DNA of 7,554 nucleotides from Hyphomicrobiales bacterium (GTDB lineage: Bacteria > Pseudomonadota > Alphaproteobacteria > Rhizobiales > Devosiaceae): contig JALSJY010000250.1 of NCBI GenBank assembly GCA_026989045.1, positions 1 to 7,554 on the forward strand, in the 5' to 3' direction. Shown here piece by piece: positions 1-6,711 of the stretch (positions are counted from its first letter, which is position 1; each line of letters opens with the position of its first letter). The translations under genes and the position numbers were made by a program. The notes below the pieces were generated by a model that saw nothing but the letters and a program-made list of their open reading frames with translations, had not been told where the DNA came from and ran no database searches.

Positions 1-795
1 GCGTTGTTTTAGCGCTGGAGCAATAGTTGCGCATATTTCTAAATCACGCTTAGTGAGGTCAATAAATTCTGGCCGCCCACCTACATGCATATTTGAGCGA
101 GATTCTCCCTCAGCTGGCACGCGGTTCAAGCCCGCTACAGGCTCACCATCAATTATGATGATGCGTTTATCGCCTTTTCTGACATCGGGAAGATATTTCT
201 GCACCATAAACGGCTCAACAAAATTTTGCTCAAATAATTCAATCAAAGAAGAGAGATTTTGATCTCCAGCGCTAAGTAAAAACACCCCCGCACCACCATT
301 ACCATAAAGCGGCTTGATGATTATATCGCCGTGAGTTTTGCGAAACTTATAAATTTCTTGCCTGTCACGAGTTATCACAGTTGGTGGCATAAGGTGAGGA
401 AAATCCATCACCAAAATCTTCTCAGGGGCGTTGCGCACATCAAAGGGCGGATTAACTACCAAGGTTTTTGGGTGAATGCGTTCTAAAAGATGAGTATAGG
501 TGATATAATTCATATCAAAGGGTGGGTCTTGGCGCATGTGAATAACGTCAAAAGTTGAAAGGTCAACTCGTTTAGCCTCTCCAAGAATAAAATGCTCCCC
601 CTTTGGCTTATCAAAAACCTCAACTGGAGCGACATTTGCGCTTAATATATCAACATTTAACGAGATAGTATCTGGCGTATAATGGCTTAGTTTATGGCCA
701 CGGCTTTGTGCCTCTAGCATTATAGCAAAACTAGAATCTCCATGTGGATCAATGGTTTTTATATGATCCATCTGCATGGCAATATTTAAAGGCAT
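1..795 (-). CDS. gshB: Glutathione synthetase, 3' end outside window
   Basis: GshB is the cytosolic ATP-grasp ligase that joins gamma-glutamylcysteine and glycine to make glutathione, using ATP. I translated 265 uninterrupted codons from the ATG at 795 to the window edge; family members are about 315 residues, so roughly the last 50 are missing. The N-terminal domain shows DSSFAIMLEAQSRGH (20-34) and MRQDPPFDMNYI (88-98). The substrate/ATP region shows VVNPP (113-117), RNAPEK (121-126), the glycine-rich KPLYGNGGAGVF (161-172), and QKYLPDVRKGDKRI (199-211). These match E. coli GshB blocks such as MRKDPPFD and YLPAIKDGDKR. The start lies 5 nt after the yraN stop, and a GGAG sits within the last yraN codons, so it should be cotranscribed with rsmI and yraN. 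The identification is very secure. Confidence 0.97.
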   Translation of the reverse strand, partial: MPLNIAMQMDHIKTIDPHGDSSFAIMLEAQSRGHKLSHYTPDTISLNVDILSANVAPVEVFDKPKGEHFILGEAKRVDLSTFDVIHMRQDPPFDMNYITYTHLLERIHPKTLVVNPPFDVRNAPEKILVMDFPHLMPPTVITRDRQEIYKFRKTHGDIIIKPLYGNGGAGVFLLSAGDQNLSSLIELFEQNFVEPFMVQKYLPDVRKGDKRIIIIDGEPVAGLNRVPAEGESRSNMHVGGRPEFIDLTKRDLEICATIAPALKQR

Positions 796-800
796 TTTTA

Positions 801-1187
801 TTACTCCACAATATTAAAAGCATCAAAAGCCCCTATTAAATGACGCGGGAAAGAGTTTGGCGCAAGGAAAATTACATCAAAACGTAAATCATTGTCTGCC
901 AGATGAGGATTATACATTAGATAATGGTTTGCGGCCTTGGTTATACGGCGTTGATTAACCGCTAACAAAGCACCGCCCTCCTGATTTTTATCTTTTCGGG
1001 TTTTCACCTCAACAAAGGCAATATTTGCACCCTTTTTTACAATTAAATCAATTTCGCCAAATGGGGTTTTGTAATTTTTGGCCAAAATAGAATATAATTT
1101 TAGGCGCAAAAATACAGCAGCAAAAAACTCACCCTTTTGGCCAAAACTTTCAGCCCTTTGTCTTTTTGATTTTAAGCGCTTCATCAT
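801..1187 (-). CDS. yraN: YraN / UPF0102 family endonuclease-fold protein
   Basis: This is a small UPF0102 protein with a predicted Holliday-junction-resolvase/restriction-endonuclease-like fold; no firm cellular role is established. From the ATG at 1187 it is 128 aa. The family signatures are a GE pair in QKGEFFAAVFL near residue 19, GEIDLIVKK near 44-52 and FVEVKTRKD near 58-66. Together they supply the expected acidic residues plus the ExK of a PD-(D/E)XK-like site. An open frame extends to a TTG at 1232 and an ATG at 1229, but those starts deepen the overlap with rsmI to about 80 nt. The tandem ATGs at 1187 and 1184 follow an AGG and give the usual family length, so I chose 1187, with 38 nt of overlap with the end of rsmI. 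The family is secure; the start is moderately sure. Confidence 0.9.
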   Translation of the reverse strand: MMKRLKSKRQRAESFGQKGEFFAAVFLRLKLYSILAKNYKTPFGEIDLIVKKGANIAFVEVKTRKDKNQEGGALLAVNQRRITKAANHYLMYNPHLADNDLRFDVIFLAPNSFPRHLIGAFDAFNIVE

Positions 1188-2052
1188 AAACCTGTTTACG
1201 TTTAATCGAATATTTTGCGACCACTTCATCAACCGCCATGCGAAGAGGTAAATCTTGCAGGTTTTTTTCTAACTGTTTAATCCATTCACTCTCATCAATG
1301 ATTATTTCATCAGCCCCTGCAACAATTATTACTGCCTCACCTTTTATTTGCTCATCCTTGGCTTTTTTTTTAGCTAATTGATGTTTTATTTCCTCTATAG
1401 AGCCATGCATGCTTCTTTCGAATTTTTTGGTCAATTCTAGAGCAATCACTATTTGGCGCTGATTGCCAAATATTGCCTGCATCGCAGTAATTGTTGCAAG
1501 CAGGCGACGGGGGGATTCATAAAAAACCATCGTTTCCTGCCAGTTTTTAAGTTTTTCTAAAGCATTTGATTTTGCACCTAATTTATTAGGCAAAAACCCT
1601 AAAAAGCTAAACCTATCGGTCGGCAAAGCGCTTATTGTCAATGCTGAGATGGTGGCCGAAGCGCCAGGGGCTGTAAAAATATTAAGGTCTGCATTTTTTA
1701 CCGCTCTAACAAGAGGAAAACCCGGATCACTAATAAGCGGCGTGCCAGCATCTGATATTAGGGCAATAGATTGACCCTCTTTTAGGCGGTTTATTATCCC
1801 ATCAATTTTTGAAATTTCATTATGCTGATGTAGCGAGATTTTTTTTGTCTTTATGCCATAGTGATTAAGCAATTTTGCGCTAGTTCGAGTATCCTCACAA
1901 AGAATTAAATCACAAGCGCTTAAAATTTCAAGCGCCCTAATAGTAATATCTTTAAGATTACCAATTGGAGTGGCAACAATATATAGGCCGCTTTGTAGGG
2001 CTGGAGCAGAAAATTCATGCCCAGAAAAATAATATTTAGCTTCACAAACCAC
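1150..2052 (-). CDS. rsmI: 16S rRNA (cytidine(1402)-2'-O)-methyltransferase
   Basis: RsmI uses S-adenosylmethionine to 2'-O-methylate C1402 in the decoding centre of 16S rRNA. The 300-aa product has the tetrapyrrole-methylase-type fold: GLYIVATPIGNL (22-33), CEDTRTS (52-58), SDAGTP (100-105), ISDPG (107-111), TAPGASA (127-133), FYESPRR (177-183) and GEAVIIVAG (238-246). The first 20 residues precede the E. coli-type start; such an extension is, from memory, common in alphaproteobacteria. The start is GTG, there is no in-frame ATG before the first motif, and an AAAAGG sits 7 nt upstream. It is the first gene of the leftward rsmI-yraN-gshB cluster and is divergent from the LppC-type lipoprotein. 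An A9 run lies within codons 228-230 (Lys-Lys-Lys). The call is secure. Confidence 0.96.
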   Translation of the reverse strand: MVCEAKYYFSGHEFSAPALQSGLYIVATPIGNLKDITIRALEILSACDLILCEDTRTSAKLLNHYGIKTKKISLHQHNEISKIDGIINRLKEGQSIALISDAGTPLISDPGFPLVRAVKNADLNIFTAPGASATISALTISALPTDRFSFLGFLPNKLGAKSNALEKLKNWQETMVFYESPRRLLATITAMQAIFGNQRQIVIALELTKKFERSMHGSIEEIKHQLAKKKAKDEQIKGEAVIIVAGADEIIIDESEWIKQLEKNLQDLPLRMAVDEVVAKYSIKRKQVYDEALKIKKTKG

Positions 2053-2059
2053 AAAAAAA

Positions 2060-2065
2060 CCTTTT
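2060..2065 (-). promoter_or_regulatory. Ribosome binding site supporting the GTG start of rsmI
   Basis: The minus strand reads AAAAGG, then seven T, then GTG. The 7-nt spacing is ideal for a Shine-Dalgarno sequence, and there is no competing ATG in frame before the SAM-binding motif, which fixes GTG at 2052 as the likely start. Confidence 0.6.
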
Positions 2066-2086
2066 GATTGAAATAATTATTAAATA

Positions 2087-2107
2087 AAGCTTTAAGCATT
2101 AAGCGCT
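2087..2107. repeat. Three tandem 7-bp units AAGCNNN in the divergent rsmI/LppC gap
   Basis: Three consecutive heptads, AAGCTTT, AAGCATT and AAGCGCT, lie in the 100-bp gap between the divergent starts of rsmI and the lipoprotein gene. The AAGC core recurs exactly every 7 bp, and TTAA half-sites occur at 2080, 2092 and 2099. This could be a regulator-binding array or simply AT-rich sequence; no binding protein can be assigned. Only weak -10/-35 candidates are visible in this gap on either strand. Confidence 0.3.
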
Positions 2108-2152
2108 GTTTTGTATAGATAGGTGAAATAGATTATCAAAAAGGGAATAGAT

Positions 2153-3400
2153 ATGGCATCTAAGAAATTAAAAAAATTTGCTGGCACTTTATCTTTTTCA
2201 AAAACATCTGCAAAAATTTTTATAGCCCTTGGTGCTATTTCACTAGTTTCTGCATGCTCAAATTTTTCTTTTGGCCCTGATATTGGCACTTCAAATATAT
2301 CAAACTTCCCGCAGCAGAATTTTAATCAAGTTTTACCCAATGCTAGTGGTGAAATAATTGGCTCTGGTGAGGTTAGAGTTGCGCTTTTATTGCCACTATC
2401 AGGCAGTGCTGGCTTATCAAGTGTTGGAATATCTATGGCCAATGGCGCAAGGCTAGCAATGGATTTCATCAATAATAATCCATCAATTGCAAATAATATT
2501 ACTTTAGTTATCAAAGACACTCAGGGTGATGTAAATATTGCATCAAATCTAGCAACACAGGCGGTGAATGAGGGGGCAAGTCTTATCCTTGGGCCATTAA
2601 AAGCACAAAATGTGATAGCTGCAGGAAATATTGCTAAAGCTGCAAATATTCCTCTAATTGGGTTTTCTAATAATTCTAGCGCTGCATCAAGTGGTGTTTA
2701 TCTACTTAACCTATTGCCAAAATCAGAATTACGCCGCTCGCTTTCTTATGCCAGATCAAAAGGCTCTATTTCTTTTGTAGCGATTACCTCAACTAGTGCT
2801 TTTGGGCAAATTCAGCGCAATGCATTTAATGCTGCTAGTTTAGAATTAGGGCTTAATACAATTGGCTCTTATAGCTTTAGCAATGAGGACGAAGCGCGAA
2901 ACGCTGTCGAAACCATTATTCCACTAATTCAAAGTGGACAGGTTGATACTATATTTCTTCCTGATCGTGCTACAGCGCCAAGTATTGCAATATTACTTGA
3001 AGCAGCAGGTATTGATCGCGCAAAATTACGTATTATCGGCTCAGCTGATTGGGAAAATGATTTAAATATCGCCCAAACACCATATTTATTGGGTGCTATT
3101 TTTCCTGCAATTGATGATGCTGGGCATTTGGCTTTAAGGCCACAATATAGTGCAAAATATGGCTCAAACCCACATCCATTTACAACCATTACTTATACTG
3201 CAACCCTATTAGCTAACTCATCAACTTTAGCAAAATCTACGCCACGTTATGATAGAGCAATATTAACTAGAGATTCTGGCTTTAAAGGTCGTGATGGATT
3301 ATTTAGATTTCTTGTTAATGGACAAAGCGAATATGCTTTGATTATCAAATCTGTTGCCAATGGTGGATCAATAAGAGTTGATGGGCCAAGGTTGCCATAA
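2153..3400 (+). CDS. LppC/LpoA-type lipoprotein, periplasmic binding protein fold (penicillin-binding protein activator-like)
   Basis: This is a 415-aa lipoprotein. The N-terminus has lysines at 4, 5, 7 and 8, a hydrophobic stretch at about 22-34 and the lipobox LVSAC with the lipidated cysteine at 35. A receptor-ligand/periplasmic-binding-protein type I domain follows: VALLLPLSG (76-84), GASLILGPL (141-149) and IPLIGFSNN (166-174). Such proteins are annotated as penicillin-binding protein activators because the same domain forms the C-terminal half of E. coli LpoA, which stimulates PBP1A from the outer membrane. E. coli LpoA is about 680 aa with an N-terminal helical TPR domain; that domain is absent here, so PBP activation is inferred rather than shown. 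The start has AAGGGA 6 nt upstream. It is divergent from rsmI, as yraM is from yraL in E. coli, and is followed 49 nt later by the carbonic anhydrase. An ABC-type substrate-binding role is the main alternative, but no transporter genes are adjacent. Confidence 0.88.
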   Translation: MASKKLKKFAGTLSFSKTSAKIFIALGAISLVSACSNFSFGPDIGTSNISNFPQQNFNQVLPNASGEIIGSGEVRVALLLPLSGSAGLSSVGISMANGARLAMDFINNNPSIANNITLVIKDTQGDVNIASNLATQAVNEGASLILGPLKAQNVIAAGNIAKAANIPLIGFSNNSSAASSGVYLLNLLPKSELRRSLSYARSKGSISFVAITSTSAFGQIQRNAFNAASLELGLNTIGSYSFSNEDEARNAVETIIPLIQSGQVDTIFLPDRATAPSIAILLEAAGIDRAKLRIIGSADWENDLNIAQTPYLLGAIFPAIDDAGHLALRPQYSAKYGSNPHPFTTITYTATLLANSSTLAKSTPRYDRAILTRDSGFKGRDGLFRFLVNGQSEYALIIKSVANGGSIRVDGPRLP

Positions 3401-3449
3401 ATATGAAGATTATTACAAATAAAATTGATATAATAAGGATAGATAAAGC

Positions 3450-4094
3450 ATGAGTAATTTTCCAAAAAACCTATTATCTGGTTATAGCGCCTTTAAAAAT
3501 GGCCATTATGAAGATGAGCGCCAGCGCTATCTTGATCTGGCTATAAAGGGGCAAACTCCTGATGCTATGATTATTGCATGTTGTGATAGTCGGGCTGCAC
3601 CTGAGACCATATTTGGCACAGGTCCGGGTGAATTATTTGTTGTGCGAAATGTTGCAAATCTTGTGCCGCCATTTGCTCCTAATGATGATGGGCAGCATGG
3701 CTCATCAGCGGCTTTAGAATTTGGTGTGCAGGCATTAAAAATTAAAAATATTATTGTTATGGGTCACGCTAGATGTGGTGGCATTCACACAGCTCTTAAC
3801 CCGCTTGAGCAACCATTGGCTCAAGGTGATTTTATTGGTAAATGGCTTAGCATGTTAGGCCCTGCTACAGATGAGGCCAAGGCTAATGTTTCTTTAAGTG
3901 ATGAAGAAAGATTGGTTGAACTTGAGCGTATTTCTGTTCGTAATTCGGTTTCAAACCTAAGAAGTTTTCCCTATGTTGCTGAAAAAGAAGCAAAGGGCGA
4001 ACTTGCACTACATGGTGCATGGTTTGATATAAAATCAGGTGAATTATGGATCATGGATAGTGATAGCGGTAAATTTAAAAAAGTGGATTATTAA
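3450..4094 (+). CDS. Beta-class carbonic anhydrase
   Basis: This is a 214-aa cytosolic zinc enzyme interconverting CO2 and bicarbonate, supplying bicarbonate for carboxylases and buffering pH. The beta-class site is complete. IIACCDSRAAPE carries the first zinc cysteine (Cys44) and the Asp46/Arg48 dyad, aligning with CSDSR of E. coli Can. GHARCGG supplies zinc ligands His106 and Cys109. ELFVVRNVANLVPP (61-74) is another hallmark. AAGGA lies 10 nt before the ATG, which is slightly long. It follows the lipoprotein gene by 49 nt on the same strand, so cotranscription is likely, although a perfect TATAAT at 3429-3434 also lies in the gap. The stop codon overlaps that of the convergent exporter gene within a shared TTAA. 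The function is secure; whether can or cynT is the right symbol cannot be told. Confidence 0.96.
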   Translation: MSNFPKNLLSGYSAFKNGHYEDERQRYLDLAIKGQTPDAMIIACCDSRAAPETIFGTGPGELFVVRNVANLVPPFAPNDDGQHGSSAALEFGVQALKIKNIIVMGHARCGGIHTALNPLEQPLAQGDFIGKWLSMLGPATDEAKANVSLSDEERLVELERISVRNSVSNLRSFPYVAEKEAKGELALHGAWFDIKSGELWIMDSDSGKFKKVDY

Positions 4095-4963
4095 CCTCTT
4101 TTAAATTTTAAAACCCCTATTGCTAGTCCAAGAATAACCAGCGCGCCGCCATATATTTCATATGTTGCGATTTTTTCACCAAGTAAGAGCCAACCAAATA
4201 TCAACCCTGTGATTGGCACAAGTAAAGAAAATGGCGCAACGCTTGAAGTGGGATATTTAAGTAATAGCCATGACCAAATTGCTAAACCAAGCAGGGTTGC
4301 TGGATAGGCTGAAAAAATCAATATGCCAATCAACACATAATTAGGGCTGGTAAAAAAGTTAATTACTTCAGCGCTACCCTCAAATATATATGACATGCCA
4401 AACAGCGGAATTGCTGCAAAAACAGACCCCCAAACGGCTAAAGAAAGCGGGTTTATCTTGCCAACTAATTTCGTAATTATATTTGCAAAAGCCCATGAAA
4501 CAGCGGCTAACATTGCCAAAACAAAGGGAAATAAATTAGCGCTTTCCCAGCGGAAATATCCAATAATTGCTATGCCAGCAAAGGCAATTAAAGCACCAAC
4601 TATTTGAATTAAAAGCGGGCGCTCTTTAAGTATAAAAAATGCAATTATCATGGTGAAAAATGCCTGCACCTGCAAAATTAAAGAACCCAAACCTGCAGGC
4701 AGACCAACAAAAAGTGCCAAATTTAAATAAGCATAAAGCGCAAAGCCAAAGGCTAGGCCAAAAGCAATAATCAATAGCCATGGGGTTTTTCCATACTGAT
4801 CTTTTGGGGGCTTAATAAAAACAGCTGGAAGAGCGGCTAATGAAAACCTTAAAGCTGCTGCTAAATATGGCGGCATCATATCAACAGTGATTTTTATCAC
4901 CACAAAATTAAAGCCCCAGATTGCAACAACAAACAAAGCTAATAATATGTGGCGAATAGGCAT
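4091..4963 (-). CDS. eamA: EamA-family (DMT superfamily) amino-acid/metabolite exporter
   Basis: This is a 290-aa inner-membrane protein with about ten hydrophobic helices in two repeated EamA domains (about 8-136 and 146-287). It resembles E. coli EamA/YdeD, the O-acetylserine/cysteine exporter, along its length: VVAIWGFNFVVIK (12-24), GLPAGLGSLILQVQAFFT (87-104), KER (113-115), SWAFANIITK (156-165) and VAPFSLLVPITG (242-253) match WGLNFVVIK, GMPAGLASLVLQAQAFFT, SWACGNIFNK and VAPLSLLVPVVG there, as I recall them. The ATG shares its A with the asd stop (TAATG) and no Shine-Dalgarno precedes it, so translation probably depends on ribosomes finishing asd. The family is secure. The substrate is uncertain: cysteine/O-acetylserine by homology, or an aspartate-family amino acid by context. 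Confidence 0.9.
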   Translation of the reverse strand: MPIRHILLALFVVAIWGFNFVVIKITVDMMPPYLAAALRFSLAALPAVFIKPPKDQYGKTPWLLIIAFGLAFGFALYAYLNLALFVGLPAGLGSLILQVQAFFTMIIAFFILKERPLLIQIVGALIAFAGIAIIGYFRWESANLFPFVLAMLAAVSWAFANIITKLVGKINPLSLAVWGSVFAAIPLFGMSYIFEGSAEVINFFTSPNYVLIGILIFSAYPATLLGLAIWSWLLLKYPTSSVAPFSLLVPITGLIFGWLLLGEKIATYEIYGGALVILGLAIGVLKFKRG

Positions 4964-6000
4964 TAGGAGATTTTTTTCATCAGGCCGCGGGCAATTAAAG
5001 TTTCAGCAATTTGAATTGTGTTAAGAGCTGCACCTTTGCGTAAATTATCGCTTACCACCCACATAGCAAGACCGTTTTCAACGCTATTATCTTCGCGAAT
5101 ACGACTTACAAAAGTGGCATCTTCACCCGCGCAATCTATTGGAGTGATATATCCACCGTCCTCACGTTTATCAATCACCATAATACCGGGGGCATTGCGC
5201 AAAATATCGCGCGCTTCATCTGCTAAAATTTCATTTTCAAATTCAATATTCACCGCCTCAGCGTGACCAATAAAAACTGGCACACGAACAGCCGTTGCAC
5301 TTACTTTGATTTTTGGATCGAGCATTTTTTTAGTTTCGGCTAAAATTTTCCACTCTTCTTTAGTATAACCGTCTTCCATAAATATATCGATATGCGGAAT
5401 TACATTAAAGGCTATTTGAGTTGGAAAAACACCTGGTGTAGGTTTGTCATTTACAAAAACACCTTTAGTTTGAGACCATAATTCGTCAATTGCTTGCTTG
5501 CCTCCACCAGAAACGGATTGATAGGTAGAAACAACAATACGCTTAATAGTTGCAGCATCATGTAAGGGCTTTAGCGCCACAACCAATTGTGCAGTAGAAC
5601 AATTTGGATTAGCGATAATATTACGGCGATTTGTTTTTGCTACATATTCATCTAGAACATGAGCATTTACTTCAGGCACAATTAGCGGCACATCACTATC
5701 ATATCGAAATGCACTGGAATTATCGATAACAATAATTCCCATTGCTCCTATTTTTGACCCCCATTTTTTTGCAATATCTGATCCAGCAGACATTAAACAA
5801 AAATCCACGCCAGAAAAATCAAAATTATCAAGCACCTGACATTTAAGAGTTTTATCACCAAAACTCACCTCACGCCCATTTGAGCGAGAAGAAGCAAGTG
5901 CAATTACTTCACTAGCTGGAAAATTGCGCTCGGCTAAAATATTGAGCATTTCAGCCCCTACATTTCCACTAGCGCCAACTACGGCAACTTTATAAGTCAT
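4963..6000 (-). CDS. asd: Aspartate-semialdehyde dehydrogenase
   Basis: Asd reduces L-4-aspartyl phosphate with NADPH to L-aspartate 4-semialdehyde, the branch point to lysine/diaminopimelate, threonine and methionine, and so feeds peptidoglycan and protein synthesis in the cytosol. The 345-aa product is of normal length. It has the nucleotide-binding VVGASGNVG (7-15), SAGSDIAKKW (71-80), the active-site cysteine Cys134 in NPNCSTAQ (131-138), SVSGGGKQA (162-170), ending in the Q that precedes the catalytic domain, and VRVPVFIGHAEAVN (238-251) with the substrate arginine and general-base histidine. The ATG at 6000 is preceded by AAGGA with a 7-nt spacer. It lies 78 nt downstream of the PagL-like gene, with a strong hairpin between them, and runs directly into eamA with a 1-nt overlap. 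Confidence 0.97.
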   Translation of the reverse strand: MTYKVAVVGASGNVGAEMLNILAERNFPASEVIALASSRSNGREVSFGDKTLKCQVLDNFDFSGVDFCLMSAGSDIAKKWGSKIGAMGIIVIDNSSAFRYDSDVPLIVPEVNAHVLDEYVAKTNRRNIIANPNCSTAQLVVALKPLHDAATIKRIVVSTYQSVSGGGKQAIDELWSQTKGVFVNDKPTPGVFPTQIAFNVIPHIDIFMEDGYTKEEWKILAETKKMLDPKIKVSATAVRVPVFIGHAEAVNIEFENEILADEARDILRNAPGIMVIDKREDGGYITPIDCAGEDATFVSRIREDNSVENGLAMWVVSDNLRKGAALNTIQIAETLIARGLMKKIS

Positions 6001-6029
6001 CTATATGTCCTTAAAATAGGTAATGTTAT

Positions 6030-6072
6030 AAATATTATTTCAAGCCGTCTTATAAAGAGGCTAATAATATTT
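6030..6072. terminator. Long interrupted palindrome between PagL-like gene and asd (possible terminator or asd leader structure)
   Basis: The outer arms AAATATTATT (6030-6039) and AATAATATTT (6063-6072) are perfect 10-bp inverted repeats. Inside are AGCC (6043-6046) with GGCT (6059-6062), and TCTT (6048-6051) with AAGA (6055-6058), closing an ATA loop. In all 18 bp pair, interrupted by a 3-nt bulge and a single bulged base. It starts 7 nt after the PagL-like stop codon, as a terminator would. Read leftward, the GC part is followed by a mixed A/T stretch rather than a clean U-run, so an asd leader element or a bidirectional block is equally possible. The pairing is certain; the role is inferred. 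Confidence 0.55.
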
Positions 6073-6078
6073 GGCTAG

Positions 6079-6675
6079 CTAAAATTTATAACCAAATTTT
6101 ACTCCAAGATTGGATAGACCCATATTTGGCGAAGCAAGATTTGCATTTGAAGCATGTTCTGCAAAGACAATAATATTCATATTATCGCTGAAATTATAAC
6201 CAATTCCTGCTGCTTCATAAAATAAAACACGCGAACCAAGCTTGCGGGCAGGCTCAACAACTCCATCAAGCGCACCATTATGAATAGCACCGCCTAGCGT
6301 GCCTTCCACAAAAACCCCTGTATCAAAAATCTGCGCCTGCCAAGTTAAGCCAAGGTGAATTTCGCTCTCACGGCCTTGTGTATTTATTGTTGTGCCAAGG
6401 TTGATTTTTGGCGAGCCAATCCACTTAAAAACAACAATTTGTGGTGAGAAAAACAGCATCTCAAAACTAACATCTTCTAGTCTTGTTAGGTTTAATATCT
6501 CGCCATTTGGGCCAGGGCGATCAACCGAATGCGCCATAATGCCAGCGCGAATTTCAGAGATACCAAAGCCATTATTAAAACCATTGCTATATTCTTGTGC
6601 ATAGGCAGAATGAATGCTGGCACTTAACAGCCCAGCAGTTAAAAGCATCAAAAGTTTTGAGTTTTTTAATTTCAT
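6079..6675 (-). CDS. PagL-like outer-membrane protein (lipid A 3-O-deacylase / acyloxyacyl hydrolase family)
   Basis: This is a 198-aa exported protein. The signal peptide has charged MKLKNSK, a hydrophobic core at 8-20 and a likely cleavage after AYA (24-26). The mature part alternates polar and hydrophobic residues and ends in GVKFGYKF, with the terminal Phe typical of outer-membrane beta-barrels. Near the C-terminus, EHASNANLASPNMG holds the PagL signature His-x-Ser-Asn (His174, Ser176). PagL enzymes remove the 3-O acyl chain from lipid A in the outer membrane. The third catalytic residue of Pseudomonas PagL, a Glu 12 residues after the Ser, falls here on Ser188, so activity is uncertain. 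No good Shine-Dalgarno precedes the ATG. It stands alone between leuB and asd with its own putative promoter and a downstream hairpin. The family is fairly sure; the enzymatic role is not. Confidence 0.78.
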   Translation of the reverse strand: MKLKNSKLLMLLTAGLLSASIHSAYAQEYSNGFNNGFGISEIRAGIMAHSVDRPGPNGEILNLTRLEDVSFEMLFFSPQIVVFKWIGSPKINLGTTINTQGRESEIHLGLTWQAQIFDTGVFVEGTLGGAIHNGALDGVVEPARKLGSRVLFYEAAGIGYNFSDNMNIIVFAEHASNANLASPNMGLSNLGVKFGYKF

Positions 6676-6687
6676 TTTAAATTTCTG

Positions 6688-6711
6688 TTTTATCTTTTAT
6701 TTTAGATAAAA
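6688..6711. repeat. 8-bp inverted repeat in PagL-like gene promoter region (possible operator)
   Basis: TTTTATCT (6688-6695) and AGATAAAA (6704-6711) are perfect inverted repeats separated by 8 AT-only bases. They overlap the putative -10 box and the expected transcription start of the PagL-like gene, a position where a repressor could act. The sequence is AT-rich, so a chance repeat cannot be excluded. Confidence 0.35.

Noticed and set aside
53..262. Plus-strand reading frame opposite gshB.
   Set aside because: The minus strand encodes conserved GshB motifs throughout; the plus frame has no family features.
2929..3189. Minus-strand reading frame inside the lipoprotein gene.
   Set aside because: It is antisense to a clear binding-protein domain and shows no signal or domain of its own.
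3429..3434. Perfect TATAAT before the carbonic anhydrase gene, as its promoter.
   Set aside because: There is no acceptable -35 at 16-18 bp upstream. A start about 7 nt downstream would also leave the AAGGA ribosome site (3435-3439) outside the transcript. It is likely chance in AT-rich DNA, though a leaderless-type start is not excluded.
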